Origin: Sipunculus nudus
Lineage: Eukaryota > Annelida > Sipuncula > Golfingiida > Sipunculidae
Reading direction: 5' to 3'
Length of the DNA: 64,000 nucleotides
Assembly (NCBI GenBank): GCA_026874595.1
Contig: CM049315.1
Span: 17,197,664-17,261,663, forward strand
A program made the position numbers and the translations under genes. Shown one piece after another: positions 11,791 through 25,080 of the stretch. Numbering within the stretch: position 1 is the stretch's first letter; the number at the start of each line of letters is the position of its first letter. Below the pieces are notes generated by a model, which had not been told where the DNA came from, ran no database searches, and saw nothing but the letters and a program-made list of their open reading frames with translations.

Positions 11791-12150
11791 AATAATATTT
11801 TATCAAAAATTTAATCTATTTTAGGAAATCATTGGTAGAGCATCCACAGAGGATTCTCACCATAAGAAACACACCTGGCATGGAGATGTTTTCACTTATT
11901 TTTAAACTGAAGCAATCACCGGGCTTTCCTGTTAATAAGCTTTCAAGTCTAAATATTGTTCTTCTTAGTTGCACATTATCACTTGATTCTTGACAAATAA
12001 ATGACTGACGCATGTAAGCTTGTTCTTGTTAATTAATTTATTTTTATTCTGTTTGACTGTGGCTGGTATTGACCACAATGTTACGATGTTTGAGTATGCA
12101 CTTGAATTGATTACACGAAGCTTTATAGAAAATAAAGAAACAAATATTGT
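11472..12150 (+). other. Gene A 3' UTR with a spliced intron and two poly(A) signals
   Basis: Only 24 nt after the stop there is a strong donor (AACAT|GTGAGTAA, exon end 11495). An acceptor at 11818-11824 (CTATTTTAG) opens a second UTR exon at 11825. AATAAA occurs at 11996-12001 and again at 12131-12136. The intron contains a long (TA)n run at about 11742-11781. Gene B has a similar post-stop intron. The stop is closer to the junction than the usual ~50-nt limit for nonsense-mediated decay, so the transcript should be stable. Confidence 0.6.
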
Positions 12151-13380
12151 AACATGAATTAAATTGTTTTGTCTACATATAAAACCCTACATATCCGTAT
12201 GGCTTGCATCAATGTATCGCCTCTTCCAGATTCACAAGCAATGTCACTTTGAGGCCAACGTAAACTTGGACCGTTCAACATGCTGTGCCTTGGCAATAGT
12301 GGAAATGACAATCTCTATATTATATATTTGATAAAAAATATCTAAAAATAGCAGTAATTAGAATGTTTCTCTTTTTAGTTATACGGTTGAAAAAAAAACC
12401 CCAGCCATTCTATGCAAAACATGCATTTTCCACTACCATCCTTAAAAAATGCCCGTCTGAATTTAGGTGTTTATTCAATAGACCCCTGACCTCAATGAAA
12501 TTCATTATAGCATTGGTCTGAATAGATGACTTTAGCCTAGGTGATCTTGGGATTTATAATCCTTTGTAGAGAAACACGCTCGAAAGGTGGTGAATGGGGT
12601 TGGGCCTCTTTAGACAGCGAATTTTCATAAACCCCCTATATCTAAAACTCAGAGCTTGTTCAGAAGCATCAGATTTTTTGTTCTCTCGAAAGCGTTAAGA
12701 GTAATAAACTGCCATCTGCGGCGTATACCACATTGCATGCAGGATTACGTGCAATGTGGTTGAGCAAAACTGAAGCACATGCCCTTGAAATCACTATTAA
12801 AACATGTCTAAATGACCTCTATATAGCCTTATGCTACACATAGTAATATAAATACACAAGGTATGAAACGACTGACGGAGGACCCCGAATGACCTGCTGT
12901 AAATACTATCCATTTCTAACCTACCGACAGCATGGCACGAACTTATCTCTTACATGCACATAAAATTGAACCAAATGGTTTCACCTGACACAAAACTAAC
13001 TCGTGTTACATTTCCTGGCCGCGTATTTTGGCTGTTTAATCAGTCGGATATAAATAACAATCCAACGATGGTGCTCGGAACCCGCTCCGGCCATTCTGAC
13101 TTGCATGGAAGGGAAGACCCTCAAACGCTGTCCACTCAGCCTGATTGAAGCCTGAGACTGAAGCATTCAAATTTGGAATTCTAAAAGAATGGTTTACAAG
13201 GCTAAATTTTACCATGCAAATAACAAACATTTCCCCATGAATAACAAATTTGAATTTAGTCAAATGAGATTCTCTAAAATTCATGCTGGCTGATATGTAT
13301 ATCAATAATCTCTGTCTTTCTCACAATATTTTCCGCCTTCTCTGTTCTCACCAATTTTATTATTTGCCAGGCCAGCTTCA
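12150..13380. other. Intergenic, nothing recognised
   Basis: There are no exons or named repeats. A short inverted pair (CCACATTGCA near 12730 and TGCAATGTGG near 12752) could form a hairpin. Short open frames (12954-13148, 13036-13305) have no domain. Confidence 0.4.
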
Positions 13381-14221
13381 GATAGTAAATAATGTATTAG
13401 TCTGGGTCCCCCCGTATATACTAACTGTGTTTATATCATATTTATGACACTCATCCCTTGCTGAAGCGAACGACTACTTACAACTGAGCCAGTGCCCTAT
13501 TACAATATCCTGCGAAATTCTCATGATTCTCCAATCACTGGGTAACAGCCCGGCTTAGCCTCTGTCAGACTTTATAATCACGTTCTGGTGACACGCTTAA
13601 TAGTAAAAAAATATATACAATTCCTTATTAAGTTAAGGTTTCTTTTTTAGGTAAACCACATTTTAATCTTACTCATTTTATCCAAAGTATGAACATCTGC
13701 AGTATTCCAGTTCTGTTTTGGGCAATATGTAACACACGCTCCCTTTATTTTATAATTTGGTGTTAGCCAGGTCCAGTGTCTTTCGCACCTAACACGACCT
13801 TGATAGTAAATAATGTATTAGTCTGGGTCCCCCCGTATATACTAACTGTGTTTATATCAAATTTATGACACTCATCCCTTGCTGAAGCGAACGACTACTT
13901 ACAACTGAGCCAGTGCCCTATACAATATCCTGCGAAATTCTCATGATTCTCCAATCACTGGGTAACAGCCCGGCTTAGCCTCTGTCAGACTTTATAATCA
14001 CGTTCTGGTGACACGCTTAATAGTAAAAAAATATATACAATTCCTTATTAAGTTAAGGTTTCTTTTTTAGGTAAACCACATTTTAATCTTACTCATTTTA
14101 TCCAAAGTATGAACATCTGCAGTATTCCAGTTCCGTTTTGGGCTATATGTAACACACGCTCCCTTTATTTTATAATTTGGTGTTAGCCAGGTCCAGTGTC
14201 TATCGCACCTATCACGACCTT
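13381..14221. repeat. 421-bp tandem duplication, two near-identical copies
   Basis: Copy 1 starts at 13381 and copy 2 at 13802, both with 'gatagtaaataatgtattag'. They match along nearly their whole length, down to 'tcgcacctaacacgacct' versus 'tcgcacctatcacgacct', with a handful of substitutions and one single-base indel. The near-identity implies a recent duplication. No gene lies inside. Confidence 0.9.
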
Positions 14222-16490
14222 GATGTGTAATCAATCCCATTGCTCGGTTATACCATCGATGAATCTCCCATATACCTGCCCGTTTGTGAGAAATCCCCGG
14301 CCGTGTGGCATGGCCTTTCCATGAGGGGTATATATCTGACGTCCTTATACTAAAGATAATACCCTGAACCTTTCATAAATATATGCAAAAAAAACCCTAC
14401 AGATCTCAACGCACACAGGCTGTTTTGTTTATACTCAGGTATTTAAAATATATTGAAGGCCCGTCAAAATAATCTAAACACGTTCAACAAGAATATATGG
14501 TGTTCAGGAAAGACGAACCAGCGTTTTGCAAAGGGAATTTTATAACTAGTAACCTTTCAACTTCAGTGCATACGCATTCCACAATCTTATTTCGTCTTTG
14601 TATTTAGTAATGTTATTCCTATCACATGGTCTAATACAAATATTTCTAAATAACAAAATACGAGATTCTTAGGTAATTTCAATGAAGCTACTTATTCATA
14701 TTATAAAGTCCCATACTGTGTGTATATTTTATATGTATTACTTCAATTTTTATTTGTATGCATTTATTTGGTGTCCATATATGTACTCAAACTATCTACT
14801 CCACAGCTTGTATCTTGATTAGGACCCTATAGAAAAATGGCTATCCTGTTTGAAAATGTATTATAAATAAATAATATTATAAATAAATAAGATAAAAATA
14901 AAATGTTTTTCCCTGCCAGTAATCTTTGAAATAGATTTGACACCTCATCCGTGCACTGGCGCCATCTTCATTACTAAACTGAACCTCGGCTACATCCTGA
15001 TTATGTTAACCGTCACAAATATAGCAAATATATAAGTACTATTAGTACCGCCTTTTAAACACCATCTACACCATCTATTTGTTTTCTTTCTTCTGAGGAA
15101 ACTTTCTGTTTGGCCACTTTTGGCCACTTTCTGAAGTGATCAAAGGTAAGAGAACATTTCTGGGTGCCGAGAAATCATAACCTGGTTTAATCTCACCTGA
15201 GGAGCGGTGAGATTTTTCATCCCATCCAGCTCATTGTAGCCTTAACTATAGCTGCTCGCCTACCCTTTCTGGAGGGTACTCTGCGTCCATATTAATTAAA
15301 TTTATGTAATTAATGTTCGGAAAGGTTGTTGGGAGACAAGTTACATGCGCCAATGTTGACAAACAGAAAAAAACAGGTCATGTAAGGTGTTTCTTTTTAT
15401 ATGTATATAGAAGTTGAAAGATCACTAGTTGCAAAACGAGTGATGCAAAACTCAGGTTCATCAGACCTGCTGTCAGATGTCCGTGTTGGATGCATTGAGA
15501 GTATTTTGGCGCCCCCTAATAGTATAAACACGTTTATATGAACGAAACGTGCAGCATTGTGATCGGCGTTTCATATCCTTATGTTATAAAGGTTTCTAAG
15601 GATTGTCTTCAGTTAATGGACATCATATATCGGTGTAGACTCTCCTAAGGAGTAGCAGCTTCCGAATCCAGGTTAAAGCCAACTTCTAATGAAATATTAA
15701 ATTACGTGAATCATATCTTATTCCATTACATTCAGCATTAACCTACAAGTATTAGAATATAGACCTGTGTAATCGCGATAAGGGCAAACTAAAGAATGCT
15801 TAAGGTGAAGAGACAAAGGGAAGTGTAAAGTTATTATCTTGCAGGGTTTAACAATTGTATCAACCGGGAAATTACATGCAACAGATGAGCCTAGACTTAA
15901 TAGTTGTTTTGTAAGGGACGATGATTGTTTTTGCATTTATAGAGCCAGAGTACCATTAACGATTTTTCAATAGGAATCACTGATACACAAAAGTGCATTG
16001 GTATTTCATGTTTCTTTCTTAACATGAAAAAACGATAATATGTGTCTGAAGGAGTCAGCAAAAACGTGTGACTGATACCTCTAAGCTTCGTGAATAATAT
16101 TAAAATACTATACATATAATTATATATATATATATTTTATATCAGATATATTATCAGATATACTAATATAAAAGTGCATTTACAAGCAGCATTACTTTGG
16201 TGACGGTGGATACTTCATATACTACGTAAAGAGAACTAAACTGATTATGAAATTGCATTAATAAGCGTCTCCATTGACATGTGAATATTCCCATGTACCC
16301 CAAGGTACCAGAAAGTTGTAGACGGGATTAGGTTATACCTCCTGATTTGATGCTAGTGTGGGTATATGCTTCATGTCCAATTTTCAGTGAGTGTTGGCTG
16401 TATTCAGGACTCTGAATTTTTTCCCAGTCTGTGGTAGTTCATATCCAACAGAGGAATAATAATATGCAGGTACATGGTTCAGTTTGCTCA
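14222..16490. other. Intergenic between duplication and minus-strand gene
   Basis: No exon is recognised. At 15190-15215 a perfect TCTCACC / GGTGAGA stem encloses an eight-base loop. TA-rich tracts lie near 16115-16165. The minus-strand open frames at 15718-16115 have no domain. The 3' UTR of the minus-strand gene should lie just below 16498, but I could not place a clear AATAAA. Confidence 0.4.
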
Positions 16491-16497
16491 TTGGAAC

Positions 16498-19400
16498 TCA
16501 GCGTGTATTACCCTTAGCCTTATATTGGCGAATTGGAATTCCCAGTTGATGCGCGATTTCTTCAACAAGATCAGGAAAATCAAAGTTGTAACCATCCAAA
16601 TATCCGTCTCCTCCCAGACGAACAAGCTGAAGTGTCCTGTTGGTATTTGAAACTCCCAAAGCAAATCCTGTAAGGAGAATATTATTATAACTTCCCTTCC
16701 TAAAAAACATAGGCAATAGTTATAAAACGTGACTAGTAGAATCGCGAATAGTGGTTAGACACACTTCGAAAGCAAAGTCTTGGAGTCTCTGTATATAGCC
16801 ATGTATTGCAACGGCATGTATTGAAAATTTAACATAGCTAATATGAGTTATCTTGTCAAAATAATCATTACAATGTTTAAAACTAAATTCTTCATAAAAA
16901 CGTATATTCCTGTCATATAAGGTTTAATTTTGATTCCAACGAGAGAAATATCTACTGTTGAAGGTCCTGACCTATAGCCATTAATATAAACTGTGATATA
17001 ATAATTGTGAAACCCGTTATAATAATATATGTTGTACTAATAACTCGTGATTAATAATAAGAGCACGTGCCTGGATGTAAACGGCATCTCAGATGGTCAC
17101 GCTGGTCCAACAGGAAGAGTTCATCGACAGTCCCGTTACGCTGAAAGCAAAAATAACAATGACGTTACACTTCAATACTAGAACAAGAAAAGAAAAGAAC
17201 AAAATATAAATTTTAAACTGAAATGAAAAAAGGGATTGAGTATCTTGTATTTAACAATCACATTTTAATACTTGCACGAGAAAACAATCAGGAAAGTATA
17301 ACGACAAGAAATTAAAAAAATGATTGGGCGCCGAGTAATTCTCATCATCAGTCATATTTCAATATTGCAAGAGAAAAGTGAAGTGACAAGAAATTTAAAA
17401 CATACAGGATTAGCACCTGGTAGAACATCAGCATATGCCATTGCTACAAAAATTTTATATCATTTATGACTGGAAACAATTTAGCAAAAAAGTTGCAACG
17501 AACAGATGGCAAGATATATTTAGAAACTAAGACTTTTGCTGTACCGCGTCATTTGCAATCATTTACACAAATATTCATGAGTTTATTTGATCAGTTACGT
17601 CCGACATATACATTTTTGCTGAAGAACACTTTTACCGTTAGGAAGAAACTCAAGTGGGTAAAATGGGTCTCGACGCTCAGCTGTATTTGTCTATAAGGAT
17701 ATTTTATGAGGTTTTTCAAAATATGGGACCTGTAACCTTTCCCCTTGACCTTGTGATCTAAAATCTAACTATCATGAACTAACACGAACTTAATTATTTT
17801 TATAACAATCTTTAACAAAGAGTTGCTTCATTGACCTTGACCTCTCACCAGATAACCTCAAGTTCTACACTTTGGGCAGGTGAGCCATATGTGAAAGATG
17901 GAATGAAAAGTTTGATTTACAAAGCATCCACTATCTGTGTGAGTCCTGTGACCTTCACCTTTGACCTCAAGACCCAAAAATGAAAATGGTACTTACTTTA
18001 GAAGTGGATCATTAATAAATCAAGTCTGAAGTCAGTCTGTTCGTCAAAACCAGAATTGTGGTTCATAAACTAATATGTCTATGGATAGACCCTGTGGCCC
18101 CATTATATTCTCAGGCGAACAATACCTTGAAGATGGAAGGTTTGTGATGAAAAGTTTAGCTAAAACTGCATCCGCAAACGTGTGAAAGAAATGGGTCCTG
18201 TGACCTTGACATTTGGGCTCATGACCCCAAAAATCAATAAGATTCTTACTTAGAGGTTTACTATATATTATTAAGGTTTAAAGCTAGACTGGCCATCCAA
18301 ATTCGAGTTATCGTCCACAAACTAATTTGTTAGTGGATTGGCCCTGTGACCTTGACTTTTTTTCTGTGACCCCAAAATCAAAAGGAATCTTCCCCGATTG
18401 CCAGGGGAACAATATCTGGAAGATGAAAGGTTTGTGATGAAAAGTTTGGCTTACAATGCATCAACAATCTTTTTAAGGAAATGGGTCCTGTGACCTTCAC
18501 CTTTGAGATCATGAGCCCAAAATCACACGGATTCTTACTTTAGTTGTGGGCCAAATATAATTCAATTTTGAAACCAATATGTCAAAAAAAACTGGAGTCA
18601 TCTTTTGAAAACTAATTTGTGGACAGATGGCCTCTGTGACCTTGACCTTTGACCTTGTGACCCAAAAATTCAAGTTAGTTCTTTCCCTGTTGGCAGATCA
18701 GCTACATGCACAAGATGGAAGTTAAGGGGTTGAAAATTAAGCTTAAAATGCTTCCAATTTAAGCTTCCAAAATCTTTAAAAAAAGTTGGTCCTATGACCC
18801 AGACATATGACCTCATGACCCAAAAATCAAGATTCTTTCGAGTTATACCATATATTATTTTAAGTCTAAAGCCAATCTGGCTATCCAAACTGGAGTTGTC
18901 ATCTGCGACAAATTTGTAGATGGATGGACGGACGGATAGACAGCTAGGCGAACAGACACACAGGGTGCCCGCTTATGATCTACAAACACATCAGGTTTCG
19001 AAACATTATAGATGCAACCACAGCTGGGAAACCGACATGATTGCTGTCATTTTTACGGACTCAAAAAAAGAAAAAAAAAAAAACAGGGTGGCGCCACCAG
19101 TTTTCAGGAGCTGACAAATCTAGTCATAATCAATCTTCAAAGCAAGATTCATGACAATCCATGCATTAACTATAAACATACTGAAGGTTTTTTCAGCTCA
19201 TTAGCTCGGAGAATATAGGTCACAGTGCCCTTATTTCAGGTTTCCAAGGACATTTTTTATTGACCTTCATGGATATTGACTTAAAAGCTAGGAACTGCGA
19301 ATACGATTTGTGCACTGTCAACGGAGAGATGGACAGACAAACGGACGGATGCCTTTCAGTCAGCTGAGCTAAAATGATTTGATTGACAGGCATTAATGGG

Positions 19401-22400
19401 TAAAATAATTTTTCAAGTTTCTTACTTTTAGTGAATACTCATACTTTATAAGAATTCCAGGGGACTAGCAAATGTTGAAAAGCAAATGTCTCATACCTGT
19501 GGTGCACTTTCAGTGTTGGTCAGAATAGCGTATTTATACGAAAACACCTGACATGCCATAAACCCCTTTCCTGTCGGTATGGCAACAGCGATTATCTTCT
19601 GGCGACCAACTGATACAAATGTAACAAATAGGGATCCATCACCTGGGAAAAGAGAGTTCTCATGAAACAGGCGCAGATAGTATGCTTGTGTAAAACTGGT
19701 CTTTCACTATTGTGTGGGAGAGCCCTTAGATAAAATCACACGCTGATAATCAGCTAATGCGCATGTGCGACTGGAAAATATCGTCTTTCCGGAATCCTTT
19801 CCACATGTTCGGACGGTGCAAATGTTACCAGTTAATGCGTTATTTGAGGTATTAAAACGGATTTTTTGTGCCGTGGCTAGAGACGGAACGAGGATTATCG
19901 TGTCGTGCTTTTCGTAAATTGTCATTTGTTTATTGCTCACAAACTGGAAATATTGCACTTGCTCTCACGACAACTGATGGCCGTTATATAGTGAACTTGA
20001 GGGGCAAACAAACTTTATTTGTTCATCGTTTGTATTGTTTGTATTATTTCTTTACAGATTCATGTTAAATGTGTCATACTTTTCCATGTAGAATAGGTAA
20101 TAGTGCAGCTAAGCGTATATTTTGATTAACGTTATGGTTCACTTGAATCATTTTCATTTTTGTGAATATTGTAAAGTTAAATATTGTGAAGGATTGGTTT
20201 ATACATGAAACCGAGTAATGGGGATGTTGTTTGGCGATCAGAGAAGCCCATTATGTGTAGATTCAAATTGGGCAGAAGTACCCGCAGAACGTCACAGATT
20301 TTTCTTTGTTTATATCTGACCGTGCATATTCTGTGGTACATGTGACGAATTAGGATAATTACCTATTGTTATATCATGTAATTTATTTGTTTTCATGTTT
20401 AAGTGAAAACTAGAGCATACAGAGTTCACATTTAGAGATTGCGGGGCCCTAAATTAAAGAAAGTAACGTCCCAAACATCACCATTATATATACACGAACC
20501 GCTATAATACAGCGTCTCTCTAACTGTAAATTGTAAAATATCCCAAATGAGAGAAGCTGTCCATACTCGAATTTATGTTAAACTGAATCCATATACATGA
20601 TATATTAATACTGTGTTACCATGGTATCGCAAAACTTGCCTATTGTGCCATTTTAGGAAAGTATATTTTGTAAAAATACGGGTAGATAAGGGTACAGGAA
20701 CAAGATATTATATACAGCGAGGATTAGGGGGCCTCCTTATACCTGTTACCTGAACCCTGGCACTTAAGGTACTTTCTACTTATCATGATGTGGCATTTTT
20801 TAGTTTAAAGGGTTTTAATAATTTATCACGTAAGATGAACTTGCATTAGCCATTTCACGCATTGCTCATACATAAACACGCGAAGTCTGAAATGACTGGG
20901 CCTCAGAGCCAGACCTTTAATATAAATCGGCGGTTTCTAGGGCAGAATAAAGGCCCGAGTCAATCTATGGATGACCTCGAAGCCCATATACCGCAGTCTC
21001 GACTCACAATAGCTTGCTACCTTGTTTGCGATGTCTGTTTGAATGTAGACAGGTGTTTCTATGTAGGATTTGTAGATATTGCTTCTCCAGCGTCCCGAGG
21101 GTTTAATGTCCCGGTCCCGAGGCTGTGCCGAAGCAGCATCAGTGGCGAACCCCGACGCATTGAGTGACCGGAGAATTCCCCGTTAATCCCACGGCCACCA
21201 GTAGCAAACGCTTTTGATTTGAGAATAATGACTTTGACAGAATAACTTTGTTTTGGAATTGATAAAGAGGATTCATATCTTGATTTTGAGGCAAGCTGTT
21301 TCTCACCTGTAAGTACTAGATCATTGCACACACTGCGCAAACCTCTGATCGGCAGCAGCCAACGTATAAGTCGACGCCATGGCAATGCCGGTCTGTTTTG
21401 GATTATTTCACATCCCGGGCTTTTTCCTGTTTGCAACGCTTATATATCTGTCTTTTTTACAAGTGTGCTCAGACAGGTGAAATTGTGCAACTTCTTATGC
21501 GCAGTGGAACACCTCCGCCCGCATGACTGTCAAATTCGTCAACATGACGAACGTAAGTTGGTTTCCTAGGCGGTTTTAAAACATTCTGGACGTAAAGTTA
21601 CTGGAATGCATGAATATGTAGCCATATCAATTAAAAATAAATAATTACTAGAGAACATATTAGAGTTGGATACCTTGACGACCTGTAGATCAGGAACCTT
21701 AACAAAATAACATTATTATTTACTTTTGTTATACATGGCTGGACTTGGTTAAGATCTCAACCGGGGCGTTTATTGTGATTATCTTACCTTGTTTGTATTC
21801 ACGGAAGGATCTTTTTTTTCCACCAGTACTGTAATAGTGTGTAAACTCTGTAAACCAGACGGGATCATCCTGCAACCTCAGGTCCTTGCCCACGTACTTT
21901 CCTTGAAATCAGTGTAAACATCAAAATTATACTGCTGTAAAACATGTTCCGTCTTTTAAGTGAATACTGGTAATCAGTTTTAAGCTTAGCCAGCACAGTC
22001 TGCCTGCTAGGTATTATGACTAGATAATATTTTCTAATGTTAAACACATTTATATGACTAAAGGAGAAGTTAAATCTTATCAATTTTAACAAACGAATTA
22101 AAATTATTTGTATTATTTGTATCTGTCCCAATTAAACATTTTATTTTGTTTAGAATCAAACGGCAGGATAGGTTAGTTCAAAATGTGTGTTCAAACAGAT
22201 TAAAAAATATATAATATTACCATTATGTATATGCTTTATTGCCATCAGGTTACCGGATTCCCTGATTATACTCCAGCTGATGAAGACACGATTCTAAACA
22301 AAAAACGAATTAGAATAATTGAAACCCACCTCCCGGACAGCGGACAGAGGCCATAACAGATGGCGCTGGTGTCATAATGTAACTCAGACAACATAGGTAC

Positions 22401-24896
22401 AGTTCTTCTTCAACACTTTTGAAATCCTCTAAACGCCTTTCAAAATCACCGATGAGATAAAGTCAAACTGTTCGTAGTCATACATAATACGGATATTCGT
22501 ATTTCTTAGCTACTCGTTTACGTGCCTGTGACAGTTTTGTCCACCTTTGTCAGCGGGTTTCATTAGACCGCTGCTGCTCACCGGCATATGTTGTTTCGCG
22601 TCCGAAAAAGAAAGGATCGAATGCACTAAATCTTAAGTGAGAACAACACGGTCTGCCCCTACTCTAAAATTCACTCAACGCGCCATCTACCGGCGAGCAG
22701 CAGCAGCTCCTCAATTTGATTAAGTCCATTGGCATAAGAGGACGAATTTTTTACTTCAATCAAGTTAATGACTTTCCATCAGAATATCCATATTATGTTA
22801 TATATTACAAGAGCTTTATGCAATTATTTACAGATGTACATAATCCAAACAGGTGGTCAGCTCAGCCACTCTGGGAGCGAGCCTTGCAGACTCAGCCTAC
22901 GCATCTGTGCAGTCTGATTGGTCAAACATTTTATCCAGCCCTCTTGCGCAAAACCCATGAGCGCCAACCAACATAAGAAACATTAGATACTGCGCTATGT
23001 AAAAATCGTATCACTGTAAAGTAGAAACAGAGAGAGGTTAAAAAATACCAAGGATTTTTTTTATTGAAAAATATATATACATTATATACTGATATACATA
23101 AGCCCTGATAAGCAGTGGTGTACGTATATCCCACGGGAACGCTGAGCGAATTTGTTTTATACATGGTACAAAAAAAAACCTAGAATTTAAGACAAAGTTA
23201 CACAGACAAGATTAAATCCGGGTCCGCCCGCTCTTCAACATCCAGATTTTCTATAAATTATTTTATAAATAGACTCGCCACTCATGGAGGTGGTCGATTG
23301 TTTTAGCAAATCTATAAAAATGGCAATTACAAAATTAAAAAATAAATCATCAAATACAGATTGAAACAGAAAGCCTAGAAAAATTGTCTGAATTTAAAAA
23401 CAAACTAATTTAATAAAGAAATAAACACACCTCGAGGACAACCCTTTCCCATCGAGTATTCCATTGCCAGTCCGATATCGACCAAATAGGTGAAAAGAGG
23501 TCGGCTTCAGTGAAAAACACATCTGTTCAATAAGAGGAAAATCAAAAATATTCAGTCAAAATACATCTTTAAAAAAGGAGGATACCAAAAGCATTCAGTC
23601 ATAATACATATGGACAATAGGAGGAAAATAAAAAAAAAATTCAATCAAAATACATCTGTTCAATAGGAGGAAAATTAAAAAAAATTCAATCAAAATACAT
23701 CTGTACAATAGGAGGAAAATGGAAAAAAAAATCAGTCAAAATAAATCTGTACAATAGGGGGAAAATCAAAAACATTCAATCAAAATACATTTGTACAAAA
23801 GGAGGATACCAAAAGCATTCTGTTAAAACATATCTGGACAGTAGGACGAAACCAAAAGCATTCAATCAAAATACATCTGTTCAAAAGAAGAAAAATTAAA
23901 AAAAAAACCTTCAATCAAAATACATCTGTACAATAGGAGGAAAATGAAAAAAATTCAGTCAAAATACATCTGTACAATAAGGGGGAAAACAAAAAGGACT
24001 CAGTCAAAACACATCTGTTCAATAGGAGGAAAATAAAAGCATTCAGTCAAAATACATCTGTACAATATGAGGAAAATCAAAAGCCTTCATCAAAAACACA
24101 TATATACAAATATATTGAGATCAGTGAAAGAGAGAAACATTTATCGTAAAGGAACTTTTATCAAAGGATGACCTATAAAATGTATTTCATATTCTTTTCT
24201 ATGCAGGAGATGCAGAAGTACTGCACGTTTGACGAGTCAACAAATGACTACGTTTCAGCTAAACTGAACTAAACGGGGAACATATAAACTTTCACGCGTA
24301 CAAACTTTGCTATGTTTTCCTTGCGCTGCAGACAACTGTACCTTTACTAGTTGATGAAGATTTTATTGATTTTTATATCGATTTTTGCAGGGTCAGTGAT
24401 AATCGGTCATATCGTTTCATGACAGAGCCATAGATAATGGTATTGATTCACTTAAAAAATGTCAATACTCGTATCGATCCTCTGATTTCGATCGGTATCT
24501 CGATATATGATGCCAGTCCTAAAGCATTATTTTTTTCTTTTGTTTAAACCTCAGGTATATTTTACCATTATACCAGTCGTTTTAAATTTGACTATGAGCT
24601 GGACAAAAATAAGGCAGTGGCGCCCTCTGAATGCAGTAACTTGTTACATTAAACACACAGTTTCAAAGTTTTGAGGAAAAATCAGTTACTTAATATCTGC
24701 CTATCATTCTTTAATAAGAGGCGCGTTCATGGAGAGTGGTGACATTGGATTACTTACAGTAAGTGCGTAATTTATAGGCTAACGGTCCAGTTCCTATGGG
24801 CATCCCGAGCATCTCGAGGTCTTTGGTGATGTACATCTCCTTAACATATACTTGTGCACTCGCAAGATACAGATAGAACCAAGAGAGAAACGCCAT
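16498..24896 (-). CDS. Six-exon gene for an unidentified secreted glycoprotein (224 aa)
   Basis: On the minus strand the coding exons are 24758-24896, 22330-22365, 21788-21901, 19497-19642, 17071-17140 and 16498-16667 (675 nt, 224 aa plus stop). Phases run 1, 1, 1, 0, 1 and every junction restores the frame. The start MAFLSWFYLYLASAQ reads as a short signal peptide. Two N-glycosylation sequons follow (NGT near residue 147, NRT near 178), along with three cysteines. A stretch around residues 75-115 (FTHYYSTGGKKRS, later VAIPTGKGFMACQ) suggests a beta-rich extracellular domain. I do not recognise the family. A faint likeness to metazoan LolA-like or ependymin-like proteins is only an impression. 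Two features are unusual: the second exon is 36 nt, and exon 5 seems to use a GC donor (CATCCAG|GCACG), since the nearby GT would break the frame. The last four exons are the surest; exon 2 is the least sure. Confidence 0.7.
17700..18920 (+). repeat. TGACCT-rich tandem repeat array inside an intron
   Basis: About four diverged units of roughly 300 bp. Each has 'cctgtgaccttgac', 'tttgacctcatgacccaaaa', a 'gattcttactttag' phrase and 'ccaaactggagttgtc'-type sequence. Unit ends near 18637-18655 contain TGACCT-TGACCT-T-TGACCT. I associate such repeats with mollusc transposon families. The array lies in the intron between exons 4 and 5 of the minus-strand gene. Confidence 0.65.
18920..19380 (+). 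repeat. Copy of the GGTGGCGCCACC element
   Basis: It has a 'gatggacggacgg' start, an A-run, the palindrome at 19087-19098, and 'ggtttccaaggacattttt'. It ends with 'gcctttcagtcagctgagct' near 19367. This is a well-preserved right end of the family seen at 1.8-3.0 kb. Confidence 0.7.
19960..21780. other. Intronic sequence of the minus-strand gene
   Basis: This is the intron between exons 3 and 4 of the minus-strand gene. Open frames on both strands around 20862-21569 are somewhat GC-richer than the surroundings. They overlap each other and show no domain, signal peptide or splice pattern I can support. Confidence 0.4.
23500..24110. repeat. About 43-bp minisatellite, roughly 14 copies
   Basis: The unit is 'caataggaggaaaat' followed by an A-rich stretch and 'ttcagtcaaaatacatctgt'. 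Copies differ mainly in A-run length and single bases. It lies in the first coding intron of the minus-strand gene. Confidence 0.85.
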
Positions 24897-24937
24897 CTTC
24901 AAGTTGGTTAGCAGCAAAACCTTGTCAAGAAAATCCC
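24897..24937 (-). other. 5' UTR part of exon 1 of the minus-strand gene
   Basis: Upstream of the ATG on the minus strand is a good acceptor, ACATTTTATTCAG at about 24938-24950. It suggests a 5' UTR intron and a further non-coding exon at higher coordinates, which I could not locate. Confidence 0.4.
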
Positions 24938-25014
24938 CTGAATAAAATGTTATGCCTTTCAGAAAACTAGTGTTATATTCATAGAAATAAGTGCTATTCA
25001 ACGAAAACACATAC

Positions 25015-25080
25015 CAAAGTCCAGGGGCGTCAATACAGAGGGGATTAGGGTATGCACCCCCCCCCCGAACTTTTTTGTAA
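25015..25080 (-). repeat. Fragment of a GGGGCGT...G-run element
   Basis: On the minus strand the sequence runs from a G-tract to 'gacgcccctgg' on the plus side. This is similar to elements at 49.31, 52.50 and 54.40 kb (GGGGCGTAGCCAGG-type ends next to a homopolymer). A CA/GT-rich and TA-rich simple stretch follows at 25290-25430. Confidence 0.4.

Noticed and set aside
17065-17070. The ordinary GT donor (GGCAC|GTGCTC) for exon 5 of the minus-strand gene
   Set aside because: It leaves phase 2, which does not join in frame with the final exon; the GC donor six bases earlier does.
20862-21569. Overlapping open frames on both strands near 21 kb
   Set aside because: They overlap each other, lack domains and lie in an intron of the minus-strand gene.
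22380-22500. Longer version of the second exon of the minus-strand gene
   Set aside because: The upstream frame has stops and no acceptor with the right phase; only the CCAG acceptor at 22366-22369 joins exon 1 in frame. It remains the least certain exon.
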